Shown one piece after another: positions 1-11,377 of a stretch of 64,000 nt of DNA; position 1 is the stretch's first letter, and each line of letters starts with the position of its first letter. The notes beneath the pieces were generated by a model that worked only from the letters and a program-made list of their open reading frames with translations, did not search any database and was not told the origin of the DNA. The position numbers and the translations under genes are program-made. This DNA comes from Haematobia irritans (Eukaryota; Arthropoda; Insecta; Diptera; Muscidae), in contig NC_134399.1 in the NCBI RefSeq assembly GCF_050003625.1, positions 147,306,473 to 147,370,472 on the forward strand, written 5' to 3'.

Positions 1-1660
1 TCAATTACTTGAAATGTATTACTGTATCGATTTTATTTCAACAATGAAATTTATATGTTGGACATAATGATATATTGCTCATTTATATGACTTTTGATAT
101 TGTTAACCAATGGAAAAAATAGAAACGAAAACATAAATCAAGTTAAGCATTTTTGTAGTAAAAACATTAATACCATTACATTAAATCCTCTTTATTTCGA
201 ACGAAAGAAAAAAAATTGAAACATAAGACCCAAATAAACATAGATAAAATATTCAAATCAAATCTTTGTTCAATGCTTTTTAAACTCGTCAAGTAGTATC
301 AATAAAGAGAAATCGTTTTATTATCGCTTTAAGTGTATCATCGGCGATACAAGAAAGTCTTGGGCATTTATTTAACATTAACAACTTATAAAAAAATCCT
401 TGTGTCCTTGGAGACCGTTACAATTGCCATTGGATTTAACCACCTTCCCATGCATTTCCTCAGAAACATCACCCACAGCTCAGTTTTTAAAGAAAAAAAA
501 AAAAACAAAAACATTGACTGAATTGGGATACTAATGCTGCTTGTGGTTAAAGATACCGCGAATCAGAAGAAAAAAATCAAGATGCTGGTGATAGAGAAAA
601 GAGAGAAAACAAAAGAAAAGAACGAAACTTTTTTGTCCCTTGTTTAACTTTAATGTTGACATAAAAACCTTCGTCATTATTGTTATGCGAGGATATTACC
701 AGAATTGTCATCGTTAGAGATATATGATGTAAACTGGCCTGGTTTGTTTTTTTTTTTTGTTTTCTTCTTTTTGCTGAAAGACCATCCATGTCTCCAAGGA
801 TATTCCTAATGTATTTGCTTTGCCTTAACAAATACTCCCTCTTAACTTTTAAATTTTCACGAATCACTTGCATGATCTACCCTCTTCCCTTTTTGGCCTA
901 CCCACACTCTGACAGGAAGCCAATAAAAAATCAAATAAAATGCTAATTTTAAATTGAAATATTTTTTGATGAATCACACAAAATGGAATATATGTATTCG
1001 AATAGAATTCAAACAGAATTCTCCATTCTTCCAATTCATATGGAATGCAAGAAAGGACAAACCGGCAATTCCTGAAGGCGCATTGGCAATAATAATCATT
1101 ACATTTGCTCTGATAAAAATCAAGAAAAAAAGTTTTAACTTTTGTAATAGCAATAACAGGGGCAATGCTCTCCTCTTACCCAAAATACTTAGGAGAATTG
1201 CTTTTCTTTTTTTTTCCAAATTGTAAAATTTAATATTGACAGTTGTTGTAAATTTTATTGACAATATTCCGAAAGTCATTTTAATGTCTGGCACAAAATG
1301 TAGCCAAAGTTTAGAAAAAAAAATCGTCTATAAAAAAAAAAACAAATATATTTCAAATTGTTATTCCTTTTTGATGATGGATGCTGGATGTGTATTTGTC
1401 TGACAATGTTTGCTTATTTGTCATGCTTTTTCAAGGTTTTAGATTTATTTAACAAGCTTATTTTTTGGGAGACTTGTTTTTTTTTTTGTTTAGCAAATAT
1501 ATTAAAGCAATAGAAATAGGACAAATTTTGCTTTAATATGACCAGAAATATAGTATTGAAGAAGATGCTGAATTGGAGGTATTAATCGATAGGGACTCGT
1601 GTCAAGAAGAAAAACTTGCCACGTATGTTCCCAACGATCAAAACTAGTGGGAAAAGGTAA
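1..1660. other. AT-rich DNA without recognisable gene or repeat
   Basis: I see no transposon end, RNA gene or convincing coding segment here. The short open frames are interrupted by poly-A and poly-T runs (for example near 490-505, 748-760 and 1320-1345) and have no coding character. It may be single-copy intronic or intergenic DNA. Confidence 0.5.
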
Positions 1661-1945
1661 AATCTTGTGTACTCTCCACCATGAATTGCGCACAAAGTTC
1701 TACTAAAGAATCTACTAAAGTCATCAACAATCGAATTACTTGGATTGTTCTTCTAAACACATTTTTCTAAATTATAAATTAGTCCATATGTAATCTACCG
1801 AAGGATACCACTAAATAGACTCGGAATTTCATCACGTCCCAGGATATATGTATATACTTTATGGGATCTAAGACCGATATTTCGATGTCTTACAGACGTA
1901 ATGACGAAGTTAGTATACCCCCAATTCTATGGTGAAGGGTATACA
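1661..1945 (+). repeat. D1 (DINE-like) element, internally deleted
   Basis: A degenerate D1 head (the CTCCACCATGAATTG stretch near 1671-1687, then AATCGAATTACTTGG at 1731-1745) is followed by a D1 tail (AGACTCGGAATTTCATCACG near 1818, then the TA-rich core, ending in a hairpin-like GGTGAAGGGTATA near 1931-1943). The central 153-bp repeats and the GTCY tract are missing, so this is an old deletion derivative. Confidence 0.6.
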
Positions 1946-1964
1946 ATTCGAATGGTTACCCCGA

Positions 1965-2611
1965 TTGTGCCACAACATCTACGTGTTTAGTGGGACCACC
2001 TGTATATGGAGAACTATGTGCTGCTGAAACTGATTGAAATGATCACACACGCAGAGAAGGAATATGATCACCTCAAACATGTTTCAAGAGCAAAATGTTA
2101 TTTTTGAATGGTGACCATGTAACATGTTTGTCACTAAAATGTTATTTTCTCGTCAAATATAACCTGCTTGCCGAAATCAGATACATGAGGAAATAACATG
2201 GTTGCGAAAATCGTGTTACATGGTCACCACCCAAAAATAACATTTTGCTCTTAAAACATGTTTGAGATGATCATATTCCTTCTCTAGGTGCAGGAGCATT
2301 GTATCGAATTCAGTTGATGCGTTTCAGCCGAGCATTCCAAGATAACCGGTCACAATCTGTGGAAAGTACAACAAGGTGACGATAACGCTCAGTCACATGT
2401 TGCAAAATCCTTAAAAGAAAATATTGGAAACACTCAAATAGGAAGTCCTACAGACACCAACGTATAACCATGATATTCCTTCTTCTGATTACTACTTATT
2501 CCCACTGATCATGCATGAGCTGGCTAAGTAGAATTTTCGTTTTTTTGAAAAAACCAAAAATTAGCTGGATTCGCGAATTGGGAAAAAGTATAGGCTAGTG
2601 ATGAATCAGTT
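1965..2611 (+). pseudogene. Mariner transposase relic (DD34D type), C-terminal part
   Basis: Broken-frame translation gives mariner-like pieces in the right order. A WDHLYMENYVLLKL-like block at 2011-2040 resembles the WDxxGxxxYELLKP motif. It is followed by LYRIQLMRFSRAFQDN at 2300-2350, a LHDNARPH-region remnant near 2385-2400, LETLK near 2430, and DIPSSDYYLFPLIMHELAK at 2471-2531, the counterpart of the catalytic DxAPSDYHLF block. The tail continues to about 2610 and is cut by a D1 element. It carries stops, frameshifts and an inserted foldback element at 2048-2290, so it is non-functional. The alignment was made by eye from known mariner motifs. Confidence 0.75.
2048..2290. mobile_element. 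Foldback MITE with about 79-bp inverted repeats
   Basis: The left arm (2048-2126) and the reverse complement of the right arm (2212-2290) match over about 79 bases with few differences. Both arms start CAC and share AGAGAAGGAATATGATCA. Mariner coding sequence flanks both sides, which shows the element inserted into the mariner relic. No coding capacity. I could not define a clear target duplication. Confidence 0.8.
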
Positions 2612-4874
2612 TTTATACCCTCCACCATAGGATGGGGGGTATATTAACTTTGTCATTCCGTTTGTAACACATCGAAATATTGCTCTAAGACCCCATAAAA
2701 TATATATATTCTGGGTCGTGGTGAAATTCTGAGTCGATCTAAGCATCTCCGTCCGTCCGTCCGTCTGTTGCAATCACGCTAACTTTCGAACGAAACAAGC
2801 TATCGACTTGAAACTTGGCACAAGTAGTTGCCATTGATGTAGGTCGGATGGTATTGAAAATGGGCCATATCGGATCACTTTTATGTATAGCTCCCATATA
2901 AACCGATCCCCAGATTTGGCTTGCGGAGTCTTTTGGATGAGCAAAATTCATCCGATCCGGTTGAAATTTGGTACATGGTGTTAGTATATGATCTCTCACA
3001 AACATGCAAAAATTGGTCCAAATCGGTTCATAATTATATATAGCCCCCATATAAACCGATCCCAAGATTTGGCTTGCGGAGCCTTTAAGAAAAGCAAATT
3101 TTATCCGATCCGGCTGAAATTTGGTACATGGCGATAGTTTATGGTCTTATAATTATTTATAGCCCCAAATATAAACCGATCCACAGATTTGGCTTGCGGA
3201 GCCTCTAAGAGAAGCAAATTTCGTCCGATCCGGCTGAAATTTGGTACATCGTGTAAGTATATGGTCTCTAACAAGTATGCAAAAATTGGTCCACATCGGT
3301 CCATAATTATATATAGCCCCCATATGAACCGATCCCCGTATTTGACCTCCGGAGCCCCTTGGAAGAGCAAAATTCAACCAATCCGATTGAAATTTGGTAC
3401 GTGGTGTTAGTATATGGTCTCTAAAACGATGCAAAAATTGGTCCATACCGGTCTTAATTATATATAGCCCCCATTAAAACCGATCCCCAGATTCGACCTC
3501 CGGAACTATTGGAGGAGCAAAATTCATTCGACCCGGTTGAAATTGGGTACGTGGTGAAATTTGGTACATTGCGCTAGTGAATGGCCGCTAACAACCATTC
3601 CAAAATCGGTCCATATCGGTCTACAGTTATATATAGGCGATCCCCAAAAAAAATCTACCAAAATTTTATTTCTATAGAAAATTTTGTCAAAATTTTATTT
3701 CTATAGAAAATTTTGTCAAAATTTTATTTCTATAGAAAATGTTGTCAAAATTTTATTTCTATAGAAAATTTTGTGAAAATTTTATTTCAATAGAAAATTT
3801 TGTCAAAATTTTATTACTATACAAAATTTTGTCAAGATTTTATGTCTATATAAAATTTTGACAAAATTTTATTTCTATAGAAATTTTTGTCAAATTTTTT
3901 TCTATAGAAAATTTTGTCCAACGGGCCTCAAATTTAGCTTGCGGGTCCTCTAAGAGAAGCAAATTTCATCCGATCCGGCTAAAATTTGGTGTTAGTATAT
4001 GGTCTCTAACAACCATGCAAAAATTGGTCCACATCGGTCCATAATTATATATAGCCCCCATATAAACCGATCACCAGATTTGACCTCCGGAGCCTCTTGG
4101 AAAACCAAAATTCATCTGATTCAGTGTAAATTTGGTACGTGGTGTTAATATATGGCCTCAAACGCCCGTGCAAAAATTGGTCGAAATCGACCCATAATTA
4201 TATATAGCCCCCATATATACCTATCCCCAGATTTTACCTCCGGAGCCCCTTGGAAGAGCAAAATTCATCCGATTCGGTTCAAATTTGGTACGTGATGTTA
4301 GTATATGGTATCCAACAACCATGCAGGAATTGGTTCATATCAGTCCATAATCATATATAGCCCCCATATAAACCGATCCCGAGATTTGGTTTTGGAGCCT
4401 GTTGGAGGAGCAAATTTCATCCGAATCAGTTTAAATTTGGTACATTGCGCTAGTATATGGCCGTTAACAACCATGTTTTACTAGGTCCATATCGGTCTAT
4501 AGTTATATAAAGCCATCAGATAAATCGATCCCCAATCACACAAAAATTGGTCCATATCAAGTTCATAATTGTATATATGTTAGCCCCCATATAAGCGACC
4601 CCCATATTTCAATTCTGGCTCTCTACGTATCGTGAAAAAGTCCATATCGATTCGTAATTATTTGTAGACATACCTATACATACCTTTTTTGTCTAATATA
4701 TACCACGTATGGACTAACTCACAATTTAGAAAACGATGTTAAGAAGTTTTAAGATACCACAACCCAAGTAATTCGATTGTGGATGACAGTCTTTCGCAGA
4801 AGTTTCTACGCAATCCATGGTGGAGGGTACATAAGATTTGGCCTGGCTGAACTTACTGCCGTATATACTTGTTT
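2611..4874 (-). mobile_element. D1 Helentron/DINE-like element, near full length
   Basis: On the minus strand the element begins at 4874 with AACAAGTATATAC and a palindromic head, carries about ten tandem units of the 153-bp class (2880-4600), then the GTCC/GTCT tract (2750-2767), the core and the TA run, and ends at 2611 with the CTATGGTGGAGGGTATAAAA type hairpin. A 29-bp satellite array interrupts the repeats (3655-3919). The layout is that of mini-me/DINE elements, which encode nothing and depend on Helentron proteins. The open frames inside are made by the repeats. Confidence 0.8.
3655..3919. repeat. 29-bp AT-rich satellite array, about 9 units
   Basis: Tandem copies of a 29-base unit containing ATTTCTATAGAAAATTTTG run through this stretch inside the D1 element. 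Units differ by single substitutions and small deletions. The same unit recurs at 9560-9670, 10745-10860, 20998-21695, 47014-47215, 47270-47725 and 53568-53785. Confidence 0.9.
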
Positions 4875-5233
4875 CTGTATATGTTTTTTTACACCGGTCA
4901 CCAATGGGTTGTTTTGGATTTATGTAGTATTGCAAATTCCATAAAATTTTTTTTTGTTTTATCTCAGGTTATATATTGAATTTGTGTGGTTTTATAGAGG
5001 CATGCATTTTCTAATGTTATGTATCGGTAAGTAAGGCTCAAGTAACCTCGCCACTGCAGAGCTAGCCATGCCTGTTTATACCTTAATATCGAAAATTCGA
5101 ACTCTAAGTGAAGCGATCGTAACATAAAATGAGTCATCTATCTCAGGCAGATCTATACTGAAGACTATGCAAAAGTTTATTCGTCCGGATGAAAACATAG
5201 AGTTTTCTCTTCATTGACTCAATTCATCCACTA
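4875..5233. other. Unclassified DNA before the DD37E element
   Basis: No repeat end or coding segment recognised. The last two bases, TA at 5232-5233, are the target duplication of the following transposon. Confidence 0.4.
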
Positions 5234-6506
5234 AAGGGTGATACGGTCAAAATTTGGTCAATATAAACTTGACGTATTTCTTTCAATTTTGCATTTAAAA
5301 AACCTGAACACCCCTCATTTTGAAGGTGTGTGTGTGTAGAATGTTGCTCCTATTTTGATTTTGGAATTCACTCTTCAGTTGTCAAAATGCCGTCCAAGCA
5401 AGAAGAGCAGCGTATCAAAATTTTGCTCGCGCATCGCGAAAATCCGAGCTACTCGCACGCAAGCTGGTAAAATCGCTAAAATTTGCCAAATCAACCGTTA
5501 CAAATGTAATTAAAGTGTTTGGGGAATGTTTGTCGACAGCCAGGAAGTCTGGATCGGGGGGAAATCGAAAACCGGAAGCCGCTGAGAGGACAAATAGAGT
5601 TGCCGGTAGTTTCAAGCGAAACCCTAACCTCTCTCTCCGAGATGCCGCAAATAAGCTTGATGTATAGTCTACAACCATGCATCGAGCCAAAAAACGAGCC
5701 GGATTATCGACTTACAAGAAGGTAGTGACTCCAAATCGCGATGATAAACAAAATACGACGGCCAAAGCGCGATCCCGGAGGCTGTACACGACGATGCTGA
5801 CGAAGTTTGAATGCGTGGTAATGGACGACGAAACCTACGTCAAAGCCGACTACAAGCAGCTTCCGGGACAGTTTTATACGGCAACAGGAAGGGGAAAGGT
5901 AGCAGATATTTTCAAGCACATAAAACTGTCAAAGTTCGCAAAAAAATATCTCGTGTGGCAAGCCATCTGTACCTGTGGCTTGAAAAGCAGCATTTTCATA
6001 GCTTCCGGGATTGTCAACCAAGAAATTTACGTGAAAGAGTGTTTGAATAAACGTCTGCTGCCTTTCTGAAGAAACACGGTTGTTCCGTACTGTTTTGGCC
6101 GGATTTGGCATCTTGCCATTACGGTAAAAAGGCCATGGAGTGGTACGCCGCCAACAACGTGCAGGTGGTTCCCAAGGACAAGAACCCTCCCAACACGCCA
6201 GAGCTCCGCCCAATTGAGAAATACTGGGCTATTGTCAAGCGGAACCTAAAGAAGACCAAAAAAACTGCTAAGGACGAGCAACAGTTCAGGGCAAACTGGC
6301 TTTCTGCGGCGAAGAAGGTGGACAAGGTGGCTGTACAAAATCTGATGGCAGGTGTCAAGCGTGAGGCCCGGCAATGCGGATTTGGAAAAGCGAAAGCCTA
6401 ACTGAATATTTTTCCTGAATTTTATACTAATTGAACTTGAAAAAGAAATTTAATTTGATTTTTTACACGCGTTTTCCCTTGACCAAATTTTGACCGTATC
6501 ACCCTT
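5234..6506 (+). mobile_element. Tc1/mariner-superfamily element, DD37E type
   Basis: A 1273-bp element bounded by perfect 28-bp terminal inverted repeats (5234-5261 and 6479-6506, starting AAGGGTGATACGG). It is flanked by TA at 5232-5233 and 6507-6508, the standard target duplication of this superfamily. It contains one decayed transposase gene. The perfect ends beside a broken gene suggest either that it moved using another copy's transposase or that it inserted recently from a pseudogenised lineage. Confidence 0.95.
5387..6401 (+). pseudogene. DD37E transposase, frameshifted
   Basis: The start at 5387 has a good insect context (CAAAATG). The N-terminal helix-turn-helix region reads MPSKQEEQRIKILLAHREN, then hits a stop at 5468. 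The frame resumes after a shift (STVTNVIKVFG from 5491) and meets an in-frame TAG at 5665. It continues through the first catalytic Asp (second Asp of MDDETYV, 5827-5829). After a single-base loss near 6066 it reaches the second Asp (WPDLASCHY, 6102-6104) and the Glu of RPIEKYW (6216-6218). Exactly 37 residues separate these last two, the spacing of the DD37E clade first known from mosquitoes. The total length is about 340 codons, normal for the superfamily. With two frame breaks and one nonsense codon it cannot make active enzyme. Confidence 0.92.
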
Positions 6507-7789
6507 TAGAAGTTAATTTCTTCTTTATCAGGTTAATAAAAAAAACTACGGATTCTAAAACTAACAAGAAATATAGCCCTTTTTGAAATAGGATTTTTTT
6601 TTGTACACATGAAAAATTCAATGAAAGAATTCTTGTTGAAACTTTTAAAGTATTTAAAGTATTTTGTATTTTATGTAAAAATGAGATATTCAAAAGCCTA
6701 GTCTAAAATTGTAATCCTCCTATTTTATATATTATCTCTTTACAGGTAAAAATCATAAAATTTGAAATATGTATATGCTTATTAGAAATATCATCAATTT
6801 AGATTTATATGAAATATTTTTTCATAATAAATTTATTATAACTTTTACGGATTTAATTGCTTCGTTTGACAATTTGAAAGCTGAGCTGAGCTAAACGGAA
6901 CTGCAAACTAAAGTCACAGTAAGTTATTTCCAACAAATCCTCAGTCCCCATGGTCATATCTTTACGAAAAATTCAAATGGCAAAATATTTATTCTAATCT
7001 AATTTTTGAGTGGAAAAACCATTTATCAAAGCTATATTACCCATTAGTTATGTCTAGATGGTATTTGAAACTTAAGTTTATACAAACACACCCACACAAG
7101 GATGCCTTTATAACATGTAGAAAATAAACATAAGAGTGTATATGTGTGTGTGTGTTAGCGTTTGTATAGAACGTGTGCTTGCTTACTTTCAATGTCGTAT
7201 CTCAAACATTTCCCTTTGTAATTTATATAAATTCTCATTGGACTGGTAACTCCTTCGTGGTGTCCTTGTATAAGTGAGTGTGGTCATAGAAATGTGTGTG
7301 TGTGTATGAGTATGTGTGTACACTTTCATATGTAATGACTTTGTTCGAAATCAACACCCACATCCCCACACATATTCGTCTTTATTCATTTCATACACAA
7401 ATAGAAATATCCACATGCAATCCTATAGACCTGTCACATTCATTTATTATTGGTCACATCCTATATCCAATTGGATTTGTATTAATTTTATTAGACTCCT
7501 CAAACCCAAAAATGTCATTATACCTCGCCCCATAGTTGTTGCCAGCCACTAGTTTATGTGGCCTGCCACATAATACTGGCCATGAAAAATGTTCTTCAGC
7601 AAGATGATGAAGTAGGAGGTCACTTTTGGCAATGGACATATTTAATGGTTTCATGAAAAATGCAAATGTCTAACACGATGTGTATTAGAAATTTAACTGT
7701 GATCACTCGAAGACGAATTATTAGAGAAATTTTATAATTTATTTTTTTTTAGTTTTATATGAAGGTCATATATACGCTGGCCATATGAA
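6507..7789. other. AT-rich apparently single-copy DNA with GT microsatellites
   Basis: No transposon ends recognised. Short (GT)n runs lie at 7142-7156 and 7291-7305. The open frames at 7296-7552 are low-complexity and overlap in two frames, so I do not call them genes. Likely intronic or intergenic. Confidence 0.5.
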
Positions 7790-7885
7790 ATGGCCGAAAA
7801 TTAAGGCCCCCCCATCATGGGTTGCGTACAAAGTTTTACAAAAGATAGTTATCCACAATTGCATATCTTATGTTGGGGTAACAGT
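7790..7885 (+). repeat. D1 head fragment
   Basis: The stretch CCATCATGGGTTGCGTACAA and a downstream ATCCACAATTGCATATC match the D1 post-head region (CCACCATGGATTGCG and ATCCACAATCGAATTAC) with several differences. Old fragment. Confidence 0.5.
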
Positions 7886-8019
7886 TACCGATGACCAGGT
7901 ATTTTAAATTTTCTTTTCATTGTCTTCTAGCTAAAAAACGAACAAAGATTTTTTTCCTAAAATCAAGTACGCAAAACTAAAATATAAAAGAGAATTGGGT
8001 TTTGAAATTATCCTTCGAA

Positions 8020-8315
8020 GTAAATCAATATGAAACTCTGCTCCCTGGGACCATATAGCTACATATGTGGGGAAAGATATTTGGGTGCTATATCTAAATC
8101 TGAACCCATTTGGCTGATATTTTGCAAGTTTTACTACACTCAAAAAGCATTCGGATGTATAAATACGTCAATTATGGCCAGATCAGCGACAAATATATAT
8201 GGCAGCTATTTCTAAATTTGGACCGATTTTTTTCCAAAGTCAAAGCGATTGTCTTTGAGCCGAACAGACAAACGGACGGACATTACTAAATCGACTCAAA
8301 AAATGAGGGTATATT
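8020..8315 (+). repeat. D3 (DINE-like) fragment, tail part
   Basis: Contains the D3 unit motifs CTATATCTAAATCTGAACCC and GGCAGCTATTTCTAAATTTG, then a short ACAGACAAACGGACGGACAT tract and TCGACTCA core. The terminal hairpin is missing, apparently lost against the neighbouring inverted D3 copy. Confidence 0.7.
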
Positions 8316-8325
8316 GGCCATATTC

Positions 8326-9180
8326 ATAACCTCCACCACTTCTGTGGTACAGAGTATAATAACTTTGTGCATTTGAATGTAACGCCACGAAAGACCAGTC
8401 CAGATCCATCGTTTGGTTTATCGATTTTCTTAGAATAAAATTCTGAGTCGATTTAGTGCAAAGTACAACTTGCAGTTTTAATTATCTTCAAATTTGTCCT
8501 AGGATCGTATTTCCACTCAGAGACAATCGCTATTGATTTTGGAAAAAATCGGTTCAGATTTATATATAGATCCCACCTATCTTTCGCCCACTATGCACAT
8601 ATATTGTCCGAGCAAACCAGAGTTGTAACCTGGTTTGCTCGCAATCTTGTACGAGGAGTACAATTGATATTGTCGGCAATTGGGACAACTTTAGTTCAAA
8701 TCGGTTTAGATTTAGATATAGCTCCCACATATATCTTTCGTCCGATTTACACTCATATGACCACATAGGACAAAGTTTAACACCGATTCACGTTAAATTT
8801 TGCACAGAGGGAAGAATTGATATTTTATCTATGCATGCTTTATATGGTTAAAATGGGTTCATACTTAGATATAACTCCCATATATATCTTTCGCTCGATT
8901 TTCACTCATATAACCATAGAAGCCAAAGTGTTACTCCGATTTATGCGAGGCTCTGCTCTGGGAGTGAGAGTGCATGCCAAATTTGGTTAAAATGCATGCC
9001 AAATTTAAATATAGCTTCAATACATATCTTTCGTCCGATATATATTTAATTGATAAGAGACCTGATTTTTGCCTTTATTTCCTTCATTTTTTACTAAGAT
9101 TTACTACGATTGTGTAGAAGTGCAAACAGTTTTGTCCAAATCGATTCAGATTTAAATACAAATTAAAAACATGTGTGAAC
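8326..9180 (-). mobile_element. D3 (DINE-like) element, partial
   Basis: On the minus strand this copy ends at about 8326 in the hairpin CCACCACTTCTGTGGTACAG with TATAATAA. It carries the D3 core and several degenerate 153-bp units (TAGATATAGCTCCCACATAT and variants at about 8570, 8712, 8870 and 9005). It faces the preceding D3 fragment, giving a tail-to-tail pair. The head is not recognisable. Confidence 0.7.
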
Positions 9181-9184
9181 CGAA

Positions 9185-9550
9185 TTCAATGTTTTGGATG
9201 TAAATTAAAAAATTCTGTGATATTTTGTCAAATAAATAATTTTTATAATTTTTTTTTATAATTTTTAATGGATTCAAACGCTTGTCGGAAACATTTGATC
9301 TCAAATATTTTCAAAAATTAACATTATTTTTCAGATTAGATGTAGCATTTTTTTCGACAAAATTTAAATGATTTGTACCATTTTATGAATACTTACTCTG
9401 TTTTTAACCTCTTTGAAACAAAAAAAAAATAAAATTACCCATTAAACGTATGAACAAATCATGTTATAAAAAATTGAATTAAAAGAACTTCCTGGGTAGT
9501 TAAAATAAAGAACATCATTGGGAGTGCATCTTCTGAAAGTGCTTTTAAAG
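9185..9550 (+). repeat. M4 MITE fragment
   Basis: Matches the M4 copies at 51130-51594 and 14109-14490 through TTTTGGATGTAAATTAAAAA, AACGCTTGTCGGAAAC-like and GAACTTCCTGGGTAG blocks. The CCAGCAAAAAA ends are missing. Non-coding. Confidence 0.65.
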
Positions 9551-9559
9551 TTAAAATTG

Positions 9560-9670
9560 TTGAAATAAAATTGTGCCAAAATGTTCTATAGAAATAAAAT
9601 TTGACATTTTCCATAAAATTAAAATTTTGACAAAATTTTCTATAAAAATAAAATTTTGGTAGATTATTTT
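9560..9670. repeat. 29-bp satellite, about 4 units
   Basis: Tandem AAATTTTCTATAGAAATAAA-type units, directly followed by the TTATTTTTGGCTCAAGCGGC junction that also flanks the other arrays. Confidence 0.75.
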
Positions 9671-10561
9671 TGGCTCAAGCGGCAACCATGATTATGAACC
9701 GATGTGGACCAATTTTTGTGTGATTGGGGGTCGGCTATATATGGACCAATTTTGACATGGTTATTAGCGGCTATATAATAACATCAAGTTGCAAATTTCA
9801 ACCGGATCGGATGTATTTTGCTTCTCCAAGAGGCTCCGGAGATCAAATCTGGGGAAAGGTTTATATGGGGGCTATATATAATTATGGACCGATATGGACC
9901 AATTCTTGCGTGTTTGTTGGAGACGATATGGACCAATTTTTGAATGGTTGTTAGATAACATATAACATCACATATAAAATTTCAACCGAATCGGAGGAAT
10001 TTTGCTCCTCCAAGAGGTTCCGGAGGTCAAATCTGGGGATCAATTTATATGGGGGCTATATATAATTATGACCAATATGGACCAATACTTGCTTGTTTGT
10101 TAGAGACCACATACTAACACCACGTTTCAAATTTCAAACGGATCGGATGAATTTTCACCCTCCAAAAGGCTCCGGAGGACAAATCTGTTGATCGGTTTAT
10201 ATAGGGGCCAAGGCCGTATTCAGGGGGGATGAGGGGGATCAACCCCCCCCCGAAATGAATGAATATTTTTATATAAATAAATATATATTTTTAGCTGCAT
10301 AGAAAATCTTATCGAAGATGTTGAAGAAAAGCTGGAGGTTTTATTTTGAAGAACGCTTACCTATAAAACTTGCACAAATCATAGAAAACTAGTTGAAAAG
10401 CCCGTCAAACGACGGTCGAAAAAAACAAATTATTTTTGTTCTCGCACCACAAATTTCATTTTTGGAAAATGTATTTGTGCTTTTTATGTGTGTTTGTTGT
10501 TCTTTTTGCAAATGAAATGGCGCAAAACCCGCGAAAAGAAACTGCCTAATTCAGCGATGGA

Positions 10562-11377
10562 AGCAATAAAGAGATTTTTCCAAACGTGCATATTCTTTTA
10601 AAAATTTTGGTCACTTTGCCAGTTACTCAGGGATGGAAAATACAATTTTTAAGAAAGTACAAAAAAGGTATTTTTTGAGCGGAAAGGTACTTTTTACTAA
10701 ATTTCAACAAAAATTTCACTGGAAGATTATTGTCAAGAGACTGAATTTTAAAAAAATAAAATTTTTACAAAATTTTCAATTGAAATAAAATTTTGACAAA
10801 ATTTTCTATAAAAATAAAATTTTGCAAAAATTCTATATAGAAATAAAATGTTGACAACTATTTCTACTATTTCGATAATATAGAATCGCATTCTTTTTTC
10901 GACTAAAACTTTCTTGAAGTTCAATAAAATCCTGTTTTTGAATATGTCTTTTACAAAATCTAGATTTTCTTCCCACATGAACATGTCTTGTAAAAGACTA
11001 TTAGCAACTAAGGTTGATAAAGACTTTCTCAAAATATTAAAATATTTTGTCAAAGCTATTGTACCATAAATCTGATATCGACTCAAAAATGTCTACACAA
11101 AAGGTACTAAATCATTCGCGGGGGTACTACGGTACTGACCGGGGTGAAAAAGTACTTTAGTACTGCATTTTCCATCCCTGCAGTTACTACGTGCTCCTCC
11201 GAACGTTCATTTTCAAAAATGAAGAGATTAAAGACGTATCTTAGAAATTCGACTGGTGAGAGTAGACTCAATGGATTGGCATTAATGTCGGTTCATCGCC
11301 GAATAAATGTGCCGACTGAAGAAGTCATTGATTTATTTGCTTCCCAAAAAGCCCGTCGGCTCAATTTAATATTATAA
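10562..11377 (+). pseudogene. hAT transposase, C-terminal dimerisation domain, split by a MITE
   Basis: Two pieces lie either side of the nested MITE in one reading frame. The first carries EIFPNVHILLKILVTLPVT (10571-10627). The second continues TTCSSERSFSKMKRLKTYLR (from 11189) and LNGLALMSVHRRIN, ending at TAA 11375-11377. LPVT followed by SERSFSxMKRLKTYLR is the diagnostic hAT dimerisation motif, most like the ZMYM1-related insect hAT proteins. The catalytic core and DNA-binding zinc finger are absent. Non-functional. Confidence 0.9.
10628..11180. mobile_element. hAT-type MITE inserted in the hAT transposase
   Basis: A 553-bp element with ends CAGGGATGGAAAATAC and, inverted on the right, CAGGGATGGAAAATGC. 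Perfect 8-bp duplications CAGTTACT lie at 10620-10627 and 11181-11188. It contains AAAGTACTTT and GGTACT-rich subterminal DNA and a short array of the 29-bp satellite (10745-10860). The overlapping minus-strand open frame is AT-rich satellite and not a gene. Confidence 0.95.
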
